A stretch of 64,000 bases of DNA from positions 13,032,023 through 13,096,022 of the forward strand of contig CM026433.1 of the NCBI GenBank assembly GCA_014871385.1. Direction: 5' to 3'. The notes beneath the pieces were generated by a model. That model made no database searches, was not told the DNA's origin, and saw only the letters and a list, made by a program, of their open reading frames with translations. Numbering within the stretch: the stretch's first letter is position 1; each line of letters opens with the position of its first letter. The position numbers and the translations under genes were made by a program. Shown in pieces: positions 44,937 through 56,786 of this stretch. This DNA is from Ceratodon purpureus. Lineage: Eukaryota; Streptophyta; Bryopsida; Pseudoditrichales; Ditrichaceae.

Positions 44937-46563
44937 ATGTCGGTGGGTGTGGTTATGTGCTTGACAAGCGCCTTATGGCTGCTCGCGTTTTTTCCTGCTT
45001 CAGCCGTTGCCCGCATCGGCCCCAGTGGTAATGATCTAACTTCACGTCACTCTACTTCGCTGCCTCTATGCACGCCATGCAAAGAACTAGACCTTCTGTG
45101 ATCATTTTTGTAGAGGTTGCAGTAGAGAACGGTCGATCAGCTTACTTTAGTTGGTACATGTCGTTCACTGATGCCGAGCACTGCAGCCGCCATTTCTCAC
45201 TCAAAACCTGTCCACTGATGCTAGAAGTTAGCTATGATAGCAGATTTGCTTCCCTGGACATCAAGGTTATAATTCAGAACTGAATTTGTAATCTTGAGGT
45301 GAATGGGAGTTTGTTCTTTTTTTAAGCAATTCTTCATTTTTCTACGAATCTGTTGACTAGCTCGGATGTTAGAATAAATACAAGCTGCTTAGTTTCCTTT
45401 TCGGACTTATCTGGAGATCTCTGTGGATCAGGGTGCGAGCACTTGTTATTTTGTTAAGTAGTATGTTTTGTGACCGGGTACTAGCCTCTATTCTAAACTT
45501 GAGTGCTAAATCGAATGGAAGATGTGCATATGAAAACATGCTTTTGTAGCTGATCTTACTTTTTCAAGTGAGTGCCGTGGTTCGTTCAGTTTTGCATGTC
45601 CTGGGTATGACGATTCACTTGCCGCAATGAATGAAGGAAGCTAACGGTTTTGAATCTTCGGCAACCATTGCTTACAGGCGCTTTAGCATCCACAAAGACG
45701 ATCTCGTATCTGGAGCGAACGCCGGGAGTCTTCAGTGAAGCGAAGCATGAAATGGCGGAGCTGAAACCACAGAGCATCGAGGTATGTTCAACAGCCCAGT
45801 TTCCAAACACATTAGTGCACCTTGCCATTGCTGAAAAAACACAATAGAGATGTTAGCTGTAACCACATTAAAAAAACGTCCCACCACAGCAATCACTTCA
45901 AAGCCTAGACGCCATTCTCTGAAATATTCTAAACCTCGTCAGTACTTGGATACGGTATTGTTCCCCTAAATGATTAATGTTTCGCAACGTTCTTTTAATG
46001 TACACTACGTCAAGCAGACATGAAGGACCAGAATCATTGTCCTTGAATTAATCTCAGGTTGACAATATAGTTCTCATGAACAATTTGTTTCCAAATTTCT
46101 CACTCCCATAGGCACCCTGAGAGTGACGCAAATCCTATTACAGTCAGTTCGAACGCATGTTCTCAGTTGTGGTACATTTCCAGCTTCTTTGTAATAAACG
46201 AACACAGCCGAACCCAGCCAATTTAACCAAACTTATAAATTTGTGTTGATTCAACAAACTAATGCGGCATCTAACAAATTCACCGATAAATGTGGATTGA
46301 TTTTACAGAGGATGGATTTGAGAACTGCACCCCAAGAAATCGACTCCATCTTCGATTTTCACAGCAAGATTGGCGATGGCGGCAGCATCAGAAGAAGCCT
46401 TGTAGGATCATCTCCTCCTACTTGCCGATCCAAATGCGGCACCTGCACACCTTGCAAGCCAGTGCACGTTGCCATCGGCAGCCCACATGGCGTCATCTCG
46501 GAGACAGAGTATTACCCCGAGGTTTGGCGATGCCAGTGTGGCAACAGGTACTATATGCCGTAA
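44937..46563 (+). CDS. EPF/EPFL-family secreted cysteine-rich peptide precursor (3 exons)
   Basis: Exons 44937-45027, 45678-45781 and 46309-46563 join in phase to 149 residues. Exon 1 encodes a signal peptide: hydrophobic LTSALWLLAFFPASAVA with likely cleavage after Ala25. The C-terminal domain is the family signature. GSSPPTCRSKCGTCTPC is followed by a variable loop, then EYYPEVWRCQCG and the terminal YYMP. Its six cysteines (104, 108, 111, 114, 140, 142) fit the six-cysteine branch rather than the eight-cysteine EPF1/EPF2 type. An Arg-Arg pair at 93-94 could be a processing site. Family members are apoplastic ligands of ERECTA/TMM-type receptors that control stomatal spacing or growth. The role here is not shown by the sequence. 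Exon 3 is very secure; exons 1 and 2 rest on splice sites and phase. Confidence 0.88.
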
Positions 46564-49500
46564 ACAATTAGAATGGACGTCCTAATGGTCCCACATGTAA
46601 CATACTAGATTGGTGTCTGGTTGAGATTATTAGTAGGCTTGAAATAAGAGCAACGTCGACATTGAGGATAATTTCACGTATGAGGCTCGATCACCGATTG
46701 GGCAGAGCTGAAGATTTCTCTCGCAGGAGCGCCCAATGTTGCCAAAGAAATTGTAGTACTTTTGTTGATGATCTCTTCCACTGGCAGGAAATCTGGATCA
46801 TCTACTTTGCTTGGTTAAGTTGCAGTTTTTATAGCTCAAAAGATTCCACAACCGAGAGGAGAATTCAGGTCCATAGGCTAGGTAACTATTAGAATGCTGA
46901 CCAGTACATAGAATACAACATTAGCGTAGAGCCCCTTTCTCAGGGGCCAGAAGTCCCACAAAGCTCTGTATAAATGATCAGCTATGAAACACTGTGTTGG
47001 AAGTAAACTTGGAGTGCAACAAATTGACAGATAATACTCTCGCAACTGGTGGTAAATATACCGGTACACACTTCCCATTACTATGCGCTTGTGTATCAAT
47101 ATTATTTGGTTGTAGCACAGTTCTCCGATCCGTGCCTTGTCATTTCTTGGTGGCAGTAACCTATAAGTTGTCTTCGTCAGGTCTCAGGACAGCCAGTAGT
47201 GGGAATTGTCATATAGCCCATATGTGTATGGAGTTCAAGTAGAGTATTATACACTGATTTTGCTGTAGAAACACATACCTCAAAGTTCACTGTGGCATTT
47301 TCCGACCCTTGGGTTCAGTTTGTTGTTTCGCTGACTCAATTGATGCCACTAATCTCCGCCGGCATGGACTGAGGCACAATCTAAGGCTGAAACAGTGCCA
47401 CTGTCAGCTAACTTCAGAGAAGTGGGTTCATTATGTAACCCATAACCCGTGTAGAATGATATACTTATACAAACTATTGAATCCATACATAGCCTTATCT
47501 AGATGATTAATTCGTATCACTGGTGATGCGTGAATGATATCCTGCATGGCGGCAGGGTAAACAGAGGAGTTGCTCTACGTTGATTTCTGAACATCAATGA
47601 GGGTATGTTTTCGCAGTACTACGTTATTGTCTTGTAGCACTTGATTTTGTACATGGCAGTTACTATTGCTACAGGACCAGACAAGGTACTAGAAGCATTA
47701 AGAAGTAATCTTGAATGAAATTTTCAATGTTTTGTTGGACAGAACTCACATGGTGTTGGCCACGTTGGTGATCGTAGCTATGTAGTCGCGCAGCGTTTAT
47801 TATGAAAAATTCCTCAGAATGAACGTCGATATATGCTCCCATCATGTGCTTGCTAGTATGCTTGCTCTTAATGTCAGGTCCAGTCAGTATCGTTACAGTT
47901 TTCAGCTTGCTTGTCAGGATGTCTCTGTCGGTTGCTGCCTGGACAGTGCTTCTCCAGATTTTCGAAAAAAGATTAAAATTCTTACCGGAGGAGTTGCAGA
48001 TTTTTGGTGGAGATGTTGCACTTCGTTATTGAATGTCCTCCCGACGAGCCTTTGTGCTAAATGACACAATATAGCCCTAAATTGCTAGCGACGATTCATT
48101 TCAAATCAACAATAGACAGGCTACAGCATGTTAATTGTTGAATTGAAATGGTGAATCTCCTTTGAAGTGTATGCAACATGATCATCATTGCTGGGGTGAA
48201 TCTGACCAAAACAGCCTTGATCACGTCATCTTCACAGGTTAACAGATGGTTACAGGTCCAGTTGATATCAATCTTTGTCCACAAAAAGTTATCATCATTG
48301 AGTATGGCAGTTCGCTTTAGCAACATCTTGGCCGGTCTCTACAAACTTGGAACGGAGTGGTCGGTTCTCAATTCATGAGCTTCCTTTAATCCTGACTCAG
48401 CGTCACGGTCATCAAAATGTCCAGTACCCGGTTGCATTCAAATCATCTTTATCAATTCACTAGGTTAAACCATCTCCCTTCAATGGCTATCAGATGACAC
48501 TCTTCTGGAGTAAAATATTAGCACCCTTTCTCCCGTTGAAAGGGCCATTCTGCACCTTGATACCGTCACGTTCAGGGAGTTTCACTAGTGAGGTCTGAGG
48601 CTCGTCATTCGATATGCCCTTCGAGAGAAAGCAACACAGTTCTTGCAGTGTAGTCGACGTCTTTTGCAGCGCCGTAGAGGACCATTGTAACTAGTAACTC
48701 TACAGAAGAGCCATGAGTTATAGCTGCCTTACCGGTTGCAGTTGAATTATCATTGTCACAGGCGCCAGTCACCAGCTCATAAGAGCAAGACTGAGTTACT
48801 GTAAGCAACTGTTGGTGTCGACCTTACACCATGGGATTGGTTGAGAGGTGCAGGAAACTAACAAGATGCAGCAGCGTGTTAGTACTGCAGCAGCTGCTCC
48901 TCTCAGCCTTGTTATCACGACGTAGAGCTCAGCTCAAGGTGACTGCAAGTGATGATAGCAAAGACTTTGGCAATAAGTGAGCAGATAAGAGATGCTGCTA
49001 CTGTCTGGTGTACGTACCTACCGAAGCACTGTCGAAGACTATGCACAATCTCCGAGACGAGTCTACGCCGCGCATTATTCGAGGCATAGCATAACAACCA
49101 GAGATTTTTTCTTCCTAGACTGGCCCAAGGGTAGAGGAAGGTACCACTTCAAGCGTGTTGCTGAAGTGAGGAAGAGACAAAACCGACTCTCCCACGCACA
49201 AACATAATTTGATGAAAGGTGAGCTGAAGGTTCTATCCCCCTTCTTGCTGCAGAATCTGTGTGCCAAATGTTTAGTACCCTTCTTCCGAAATCAGTTTAG
49301 TTGCCTAGTATGAAGAGAAATGATCAAAACTGTTGAGAATAGTTCTAACAAGTCTAGGCCACATTTGTGTATTCCTTCAAGCTCCATGGCTCAACGTTCA
49401 TCAAACAAAAGGTTATTCGAGAATCTCAAGACCACTCATTGTCATTAATTCTTGCTAGCTTGAGAGGCCCAAGTAATCGAGAAGCAATGGCTAGACTTGA

Positions 49501-50691
49501 AAATCTATTGTGAGTTCAAATTACAGATAAAATTAGATGGCTCTAATATTCAGTTGCTCAGGAGTCGTATTTTCGGAAATCTGACAAGTTAATTTACATT
49601 GAGTTGATCAGTTGACTAATCACTGGGTTAATACGATGAGCAACATAAGTACGTTTCACAGTTCACAGTAAAGCCTTCGGAATTAGGCATAACTAGCTAC
49701 ATGCCATGGCAGGCAGAAGAAGATCCAGGGATTGAGAAAATCGGTACTAATATTTGAGTTATCTACTAAGGTAATGCTGTCCTCTTCGAAGTCTGTCAAG
49801 GGGTTGCCAATAAATCCATGGTTAGTTAGTGTAAACATTATGCTTATCAAGTTATCATAATACTTAGTACTCTAGCCTGCACGAGATGCAGACTCGTGTG
49901 AGCCTACTCTAAGAGGACTGTACAGAATCCAGATCACAGAACAGACCTCTTAACGTAATTCTATTTGCATAAAAATAAACCTCCAGTATGGAACCTGATA
50001 AACTAACAATCTATTGGTCGAACATGTACTATTGAATCTTGCACTTCATTATTCACTTGATAATCTGCTGATGATTGACCAAAAAGCTCAAGTTCGAAGC
50101 CATTTGCCCTCCTTCGTAACGTCATATTTATTAATATACTTAGTGATTTACAAATCGACAATTAAACCTGGAAATAGCTTACCAGAATAGTGTACTACTG
50201 CTCTTTCTCACCTCCCAAGTAATTGGCACAAATATCAAATTTGGGGGTACTTATGCAGGAATATAGTTCCTATCAATTTCTCAATCTTCTCTTAGGGACC
50301 CACAAGCATGCACTAACTGATTCCTAAAGCTACCTTCTAGTGTTTAAACTTTACATGATTTCCTGGACACTTGGCTTCCTCAATGTAACCTAGAGAGCTA
50401 TTAAATGTCCGCACTGTTTTGTCTCAGTGCAAGGGAATACGGAAACACGCTAAGCCAATGGAATGAATCAGCCCATGATCTCACCTAAACCTATCCAGAT
50501 CATCGAAACTGCTGGTGAGATCAAAATTGTTGCAATCGTGTTACATGTACTCCAAATATACATTTATTAGCTAGGGTAAGCAAGCAAACTGTATTGAATG
50601 AGGGCCTTTCATGCATTAAAAACGTTCTGAGAGGAAGAAGGGTGACGGTGGCCAGGCACGAGTGTATGTACGTAGAGGATCGAGTACTTAC
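46564..50691. other. Region downstream of the EPF-like gene, with possible minus-strand exons
   Basis: No complete gene could be assembled. Several minus-strand pieces look exon-like: about 48738-48801 (acceptor CTTACAG, donor CAACCG/GTAAGG), about 49016-49096 (donor CGGTAG/GTACGT) and 50212-50269 (open in phase 0, donor GGAG/GTGAGA). A 41-codon frame from about 50129 down to about 50007 ends in a stop and has a non-random composition. These may be downstream exons of the chain at 50692-51401, but phases could not all be reconciled. Confidence 0.25.
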
Positions 50692-51401
50692 CTGACCAGA
50701 GGACTCGTCGAATGAGAGGGAGAGAAGACTCATGCGAAGCTTGCCATTGTCAACTGGTAGAAGAATACAGGGACACTCTTCATCACTGGGCTAGCTAGCT
50801 GGGCCACTTCGGAATGCGAGCCCTCAGCCTTGCAGGTAACCACTGGTATCAGGAAGGGAAGAATTTGTAAGATAAAGTGGAAATGAATCATGAGCTGCAG
50901 TGAGTTTACAATCGGTATTAAGCTACTGAACACAGCTAGGGTTGGCAAAGCCAGCCAGCCATGGTTTTGGGCTCTTGTCACTTGTGTGAAAGCTGTTAAG
51001 GGAAGCTGCAGACAGTGCCTTAGAGTACATACCTCTGCCAAAAATACCGTATTATCTATTCTTCTGCAGATCAATATCTACGCTTGTAACTCACATTAAA
51101 ATTTACATCTGTATCAAAACATCCATATTTGCACTTCTAGAATCCGAGCTACCAAGTTAGCGACTTCCATAGCCTTGTCAAAATTTTATTTCCATACCAT
51201 ACACTTACGCCTTCTGCAACTACTTATAAGTACCACTGGCAGGCCGCCAAATGCAGAAGAAACTGACACTCATGCATTTTATTATGTTATGTACCAGTGC
51301 AAAGGTGTAATCTATCCAAGGACTACCTTCCAAAAATTTACTCACAGCAGCAAGCGTTCTGCTGCAATTTCCCATTCCTTTCCTTTTCCCAAAAATTCCA
51401 T
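50692..51401 (-). CDS. Hypothetical split gene, first three exons
   Basis: Three minus-strand segments join in phase with GT-AG borders: 51346-51401 (starts ATG, donor CT/GTGAGT), 51033-51063 (acceptor CTGCAG, donor GAG/GTATGT) and 50692-50790 (acceptor GCTAG, donor CAG/GTAAGT). Together they give 62 residues, starting MEFLGKGKEWEIAAERLLL and including CPCILLPVDNGKLRMSL. I do not recognise the family. The frame remains open at the last donor, so further exons should lie below 50692; 50212-50269 is the best next candidate. The three compatible phases support a real gene, but each exon is short and chance is not excluded. Confidence 0.35.
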
Positions 51402-52607
51402 GATTGCAGAAGTACCGCACCTGACTACTGTAGCGCTTTTTGTTTCTCTTACAATGTTAAAAAGGTAAGCCAGAAGTGAGGGGAAAACAGTGCTAAAATT
51501 TAATCTGAAGGTAACAAGCATTAAACTTCATTTGTAAGAGAAAGCCTAGGCCATTGTACAATCGTAAGTATTTCACACCTTTCCATTAGCCTCTGCTCTA
51601 ACTTGCTTTTGTAGCATTCACAAAGGGACGGACCTGCCAAAGGGTGTTTTCAGCTGCCAATCTAGTACTACAACACTCTTTAACATTCATGATTACCAAC
51701 AAAACGGTTAAAGTACCTTGCATAGAAACCCGGTTCATCTGCTGTCAAAAAGCTTTGAGAAATTCCTGGCTCTCACTGACGGCCAGGCGTTTACGAAACC
51801 TCATTGCTAAGCTTGAATTTGGAGCGGATTGGCCCACGGTTTTACTGACCATATTCCACACACCCTGCAGTGAGCATAGCGTTACATTGTGTTGTGGAAT
51901 ATCATCAGTCCTTCGCTTTCAAGTTAACACAGGTTTAAAGAGAACTCATCCAGAAGTAACGTTCCACAGACATGACCCTCCTCTTTTTCCAAACATTCTG
52001 TGTCACCCAATTATATCACAACCAAATTCTGCAGTCACCATCTAGTTCCTGATCAACAACAGAAGAAGTAAATATTTCGCTAAAATGGTGAAATGAAACG
52101 AGTTCCTGCTTTATCAAGTCATGCTACCCTTGACAAGTACATTTGCATCATTCATTGAGAAGTAAAACTACCCCGTTGTGAAAAACCACAATGGCATCGA
52201 TGCCTAACTTGCAAATAAGCGGAGCTTCTTGAATACCTGCTCTGATTTCTTGGAGATCATGTAGGTGCTCTTGCAAGATTATCGAGGTGCTTTCATCCGA
52301 TCCTCTGCTTGCTACTCCACCCCATGTGCAATAATTTTTAACACTTCCACTATTGAATGGGCAGTATGCATGATGTCCGTAGTCGAATTGTTAACTGGTA
52401 CCACGACCGCCAGGACTGTCTAATCTGAATTCGTAGAACAAATCAGAAATATTCGATCTTGAACTGGAAATCCTTGATGTTACCTTCACGGTTCCAGCTG
52501 ATGTCCTACTACTCAAAAAAATTACTGGGTCTCCTTTCCTTGGTTGCACAAAGATTCAAGTGAGCCCATCCAATCTTGCCCCGCTGCCCATTCTCAAAAT
52601 TTGTACC
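51402..52607. other. Unassigned spacer
   Basis: The plus-strand frame 51644-52045 (133 codons) shows no domain and contains no clear splice-linked neighbour. No repeat was noticed. It probably includes the upstream region of the hypothetical gene at 50692-51401 and the 3' end of the orphan gene at 52608. Confidence 0.35.
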
Positions 52608-53522
52608 TCATCTTAATAATGGTGGAGCTTTGCGGGGCAATTTGGCAGGCTTAGGTAAACCTTCATCCCGGACTGGTTTTAGAAGAATTGTCTTCAAAAA
52701 AAATGCTTGCATTGGGATGATAGTTCCCAATGCACAAAGTCCATTTGGTATATCAATAGCCAAATCATCCAAAATTGCAATGAGTTTTTTCTTGTAGCCA
52801 TCTTTTAGAGCCGGCGCTGCTTGATCTAAGAGACACTTGTTCTTGGACTTAGCAATCGTGTCACTTTTCATCCACACTTGTCTAATACTCGTGGAAAACA
52901 CATGTGCCATATCGTTTCGATTCACTTGGCTCCTCAATTTCATAGCATACATCATGATCTCCTCCCGAAATTGTTTGGTATTAACGTGTTTTTCCCCATA
53001 ACCAAACTTCACCAACTCTTCTAAGTACTCTTTTTCTGCAAACCCCATAGCATAATTGCACCACTGCTTTTCCAAAGCCCTCTCTTGATCATCTCCCACG
53101 CTCTCCATATACCAACATATGGAGTGGTAGGACAAGTCATATGATCCATCGCTGAATGAAAAAGGACCAAAACAAACCTCACCTTCTCTACAAGCCTCCA
53201 ACAATTTCTTGTCTCGGAGATGAAAAGATAGCCGCATAAAGAGAGTCTCAATCAAATCATGTGCTGCAAGGATTTGAGGATCACATAAAAAATCGTAAAG
53301 TTGCCATTTTTTATACTGTGATTGCCAAAACAACGTGGAGGGGTGAGAAGGGTTATCACCATTGTATTCAACCTCGTCCAAGCAAAAATCTCCAACTTTG
53401 ACCGGTGTGTTATTCATAACATAAAACTCGCTTGAAGATGATGCTCCCATATCCACAACCAACTTCTCCATCCCTATCTTCATTGGAGAGTCATCGTAAG
53501 AAAACGCAAGAACAGACTTCAT
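52608..53522 (-). CDS. Orphan protein, 304 residues
   Basis: One uninterrupted minus-strand frame ending in a stop at 52608. I do not recognise the protein. It looks soluble and mostly helical, with no signal peptide, membrane segment or known catalytic motif. The N-terminal third is acidic; the middle is rich in aromatic residues and Cys (SYHSICWYMES, KQWCNYAMGF); the C-terminus is basic and Pro-rich (LPKPAKLPRKAPPLLR). The ATG at 53520-53522 gives the stated start. Directly upstream on the minus strand, GGCCGTAG precedes a frame that stays open (Gly-Val-Ala-Ser-Met), so CCGTAG may be a splice acceptor and this may be the last exon of a longer gene. The length and uniform composition make a chance frame unlikely. 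Confidence 0.65.
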   Translation of the reverse strand: MKSVLAFSYDDSPMKIGMEKLVVDMGASSSSEFYVMNNTPVKVGDFCLDEVEYNGDNPSHPSTLFWQSQYKKWQLYDFLCDPQILAAHDLIETLFMRLSFHLRDKKLLEACREGEVCFGPFSFSDGSYDLSYHSICWYMESVGDDQERALEKQWCNYAMGFAEKEYLEELVKFGYGEKHVNTKQFREEIMMYAMKLRSQVNRNDMAHVFSTSIRQVWMKSDTIAKSKNKCLLDQAAPALKDGYKKKLIAILDDLAIDIPNGLCALGTIIPMQAFFLKTILLKPVRDEGLPKPAKLPRKAPPLLR

Positions 53523-53541
53523 TGAAGCAACACCCTACGGC

Positions 53542-53649
53542 CAAAAGAATAACAAATTAGTAATCCTTAGGCCAAACAAATCTAACACCAAGAATCAAAA
53601 GAATAACAAATTAGTAATCCTTAGGCCAAACAAATCTAACACCAAGAAT
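53542..53649. repeat. 54 bp tandem duplication
   Basis: The unit opening CAAAAGAATAACAAATTAGT is present at 53542-53595 and 53596-53649 without a visible mismatch. It lies directly upstream of the orphan gene and is probably recent. Confidence 0.92.
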
Positions 53650-53879
53650 CTTGGAAAGAGTAAGAAGATACAACTCTACAGTTGAAGATGATAAGGGCAA
53701 CCCAGTACCCGCCACAAAAGCCAGCAGGTAAACCCTAAAACAGAAATCCTCCCCCAAATCTCTCCAACACCAATGCAGTAAGTCGAGAACCTCTCTTCAA
53801 TTGTTCTTATCTCTAAAACCACATAACATCTTCAAACCTTGAAAAACTAATAACAACTAAGGAAGTAAACTTCTGTTCT

Positions 53880-55310
53880 TGCATCAGAATCCCTCTAAAC
53901 TTCCCTGCCTTCACATAACGAAAACCTGCACAACGAAAACCTGCACATGGAAACAACAAATCGCCGTCAAGCAATCATTAAATCTTCACACTCTCCAGAC
54001 CTTAAAGAAACCGGCGCATCCTCTTTGGTTTCGTCTGAAGACAAATTTTTCTCCAACAACAACGACGCCCTCGAAACCAAAACGCAGCGATCGATCTCAA
54101 CTCTAAAACCGTATCAGGGCCTGGAACCCAATGAATTAAATATCTTCAAAACTTGCACCTCTATTCTTGCATCCGAATTTCACTAAACTCTCCCCGCTTC
54201 AGGTTAAAAAAGCATGGAAACGACGCATCGCCGACTAGGTTTTGATCATAATGCTTCAATGGATCGAAAAAGTACGCACCGGCAGCCGATTCAGAAAATT
54301 GAAACCCTAGTAAAGCTCCATCGGTTCACCTCGCGCGTAATCGAATTCAGACACTCAGGTGATATGACGATTCACCGTCTTCCTCGATCCACCTCACTCC
54401 TAGAAGCCATATCAACCGCAACATCAAAGAATCCAACGCCTACGGAATTTGCAAAACAACAACATCTGGAACAGAAGCCTCCTGTTCTTCCACACGAATC
54501 ACTCCAATCTCTCCCGCTTTCACATAATCAGAATAACGCATCATCGCCGTCTCAGATTCAAAGCCTACTGTCGGAAATTCGCAGCGCATTTGAACCTCTT
54601 AACAGTGGCAAAAAAATTAAGGATCACGCATCCGCCATCGGTTTCGCAACTCTAAACCCTAGCAAAGCTCCATCGATTCAGTTTGCGTGTAATGGAAGTC
54701 AGACTTTCAGCTGCGACGAAAAAGCCTCTATCCTCTTCAACTCCGAAACCACATCAACCATGACTCCAATCAATCTAACACCTTCAAACCTTGAAAAAGA
54801 ACACCAAATCAAACAAGAACTCACCTCATGTTCTCGCACCAGGTTCAATCTACTCTCCCGCTTCACGTAAACTCCTACGCACAGATTTCAATCAAACTCT
54901 TGAGCATTCCTTCGCAGCGCACCTAGCCACTCCTTTCAGCCAATTGTTCACGCAAACTCAAAACCCTAGCAAACCTCCATCAATTCAATTCGCATGAAAT
55001 CGAAGCTAGACTTCGAGCTCCAACAACAATTCCAGCTCGATCCTCTTCATCTCCGAAACTACATCAACCATGACTTCAACGAATCAATCCACCTTCAAAC
55101 CCTGACAAAGAACAGCACCTGGAACAAAAACCTTCAATTCTTCCATCCGCTAGCTCCACATAAACTCCTCGTCATGGCCGTCTAAGATGTCCATCACACT
55201 GCTCGGTAAACCCCTTGGCAGCGCTAGTTTGCGGCGAATGTTGCATGAAACTTGAAACCCTAGCAGAGTTCCATCGGATCCGTTTTTGCGTGAAATTTCG
55301 ACACAATCAC
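53880..55310. repeat. Degenerate tandem repeat, about 300-350 bp unit
   Basis: AAACCCTAG-AAAGCTCCATC-type blocks recur near 54301, 54654, 54961 and 55254. Each is followed by a GCG-GTAATCGAA-like stretch and preceded by a CCGAATCACTC or TCTCCCGCTTCAC-like block. The plus-strand frames across it (218, 79, 75 and 68 codons) share peptide phrases because of the repeat. The region lies head-on to the orphan gene, so it may be its leader. Confidence 0.65.
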
Positions 55311-56786
55311 AGTCCAATTTTCATGAGAAATCTGGATTCGATGTGCAAGTTCGGAGTCTAAGGTTTCGATCACAGTCGGCAGCGCAATTTGAACGTCAGG
55401 TTGAGTCTGTGTTGGAGCGATTCTAAATATTCTGAAGATTTTTAAGACTTTGGAGATTTTGGAGATTTTGGAGATTTTGAAGATTTGGAAGATTTTGATG
55501 TGAAGCGCCTAGGTTGGAATTTCGGAGCCCGCTTTCTTCACTATGTTATTTTTTACTTTTTTACTTTTTGCTTTTGCTTTTGCTTTTATTTTTTATTTTT
55601 TGTTTTACTTTTTTAAAATTTTAGTCTCGCTTGCTCATTTAGAATAACTAGTAGATATAAAAGGGCTTGTTGGTGTTTCTATATTTTAATTTGGTTATAT
55701 TATGTTTTGTTGTCAAGGATGAAGGCAATAGTTGTGGTTAGAAACCATTACGTTTTTTTACACTAGATATAAAGAAAGTACTAGGTTTTTTCATGTTTTT
55801 TAGCTATTTGAAGTAAAAGATAATAATATAGAAAAAAATATGTTTATGTTATTTTTCAAAAGCTTATGGTGGTTTTGAGAATAATTTTATTGTGGTAAAT
55901 TTATTCTAAAAAAGTATTGAAAAATAAAATATTTGGTATTTATTTTGAGTAAAAAGATTTGTTGTAATACTTTGTCACTGAGCTATTATTGTTTACCTTC
56001 TTTTATCTGAAGTTCTATGTCCATTATTGGGTTTGATGTTTTGATTAGCAAAATAAGATGTTACAGATGATGTTGGCTCTTTGATTATTTTGGGTGTTCA
56101 GAAGCTAGATGTAAGTTTGTGCAAAGTAGTAGTTGTGCCTACTTCATGACCAACCCCTCAAAAGTCACAAACTCCGCACAACCGCAGAGTCCATACAATA
56201 AGAGTACAACACTAGACATTAACATTCAGCAAATATTCAAACACTAAGTTGTTGTAGCATCCTTGAATGTGGGAAATTTCGGTTTCCGGAGGGGACTAGT
56301 GTGAATGAAGTGTCTCTTTGTTCCACCCCCAATCCAATGCCTAGAGGACAAAGGAATGGAAGCAAAGAACTACTCCACCCTTTTGAATGTATACACATAC
56401 AAGGATAACCACGATGCAACTTTCAATTTACTTTGCATGTCATAATTTAGGATTAATCTAGTCATGTTTATCCCATGGATAATGTACAGAACATGAATCC
56501 TGATGTGTTTTTGTCGAGCTCAGGAATTTGGACATTCCACAATCTTAAGTGAAAACTACTCTTCTTTTTGTAGAACCTATGAACTTTACTTCTGTGGAAA
56601 TAAAAGTTTTTTAAAAATAGAAAGTAAAACTAAAATAGGAGCTATAAAGCTCACTTTCAAACAGCCTGTCTACTGATAGTCTTTTCAGCAGAGGAGGAGA
56701 GTTAAGTATATTATTTTCGCGTTGAAGTTGTAGTTATAAAATTTATCGCGGTTGGGGTTTTATTATTTCATAAGCTGGAGTTCAAC
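55311..56786. other. Upstream region of the zinc-finger gene
   Basis: It begins with a 10-base tandem array (TTTTGGAGAT-type, about 55440-55500) and a T-rich run with TTGCTTTTGCTTTTGC near 55567. The rest is AT-rich with no supported gene and presumably holds the promoter and leader of the gene at 56787. Confidence 0.4.

Noticed and set aside
51644-52045. 133-codon plus-strand frame
   Set aside because: No recognisable domain; the length is compatible with chance in this base composition.
54214-54870. 218-codon plus-strand frame
   Set aside because: It spans several units of a degenerate repeat, and neighbouring units in other frames give similar peptides. Coding status is unproven, so it is described as a repeat.
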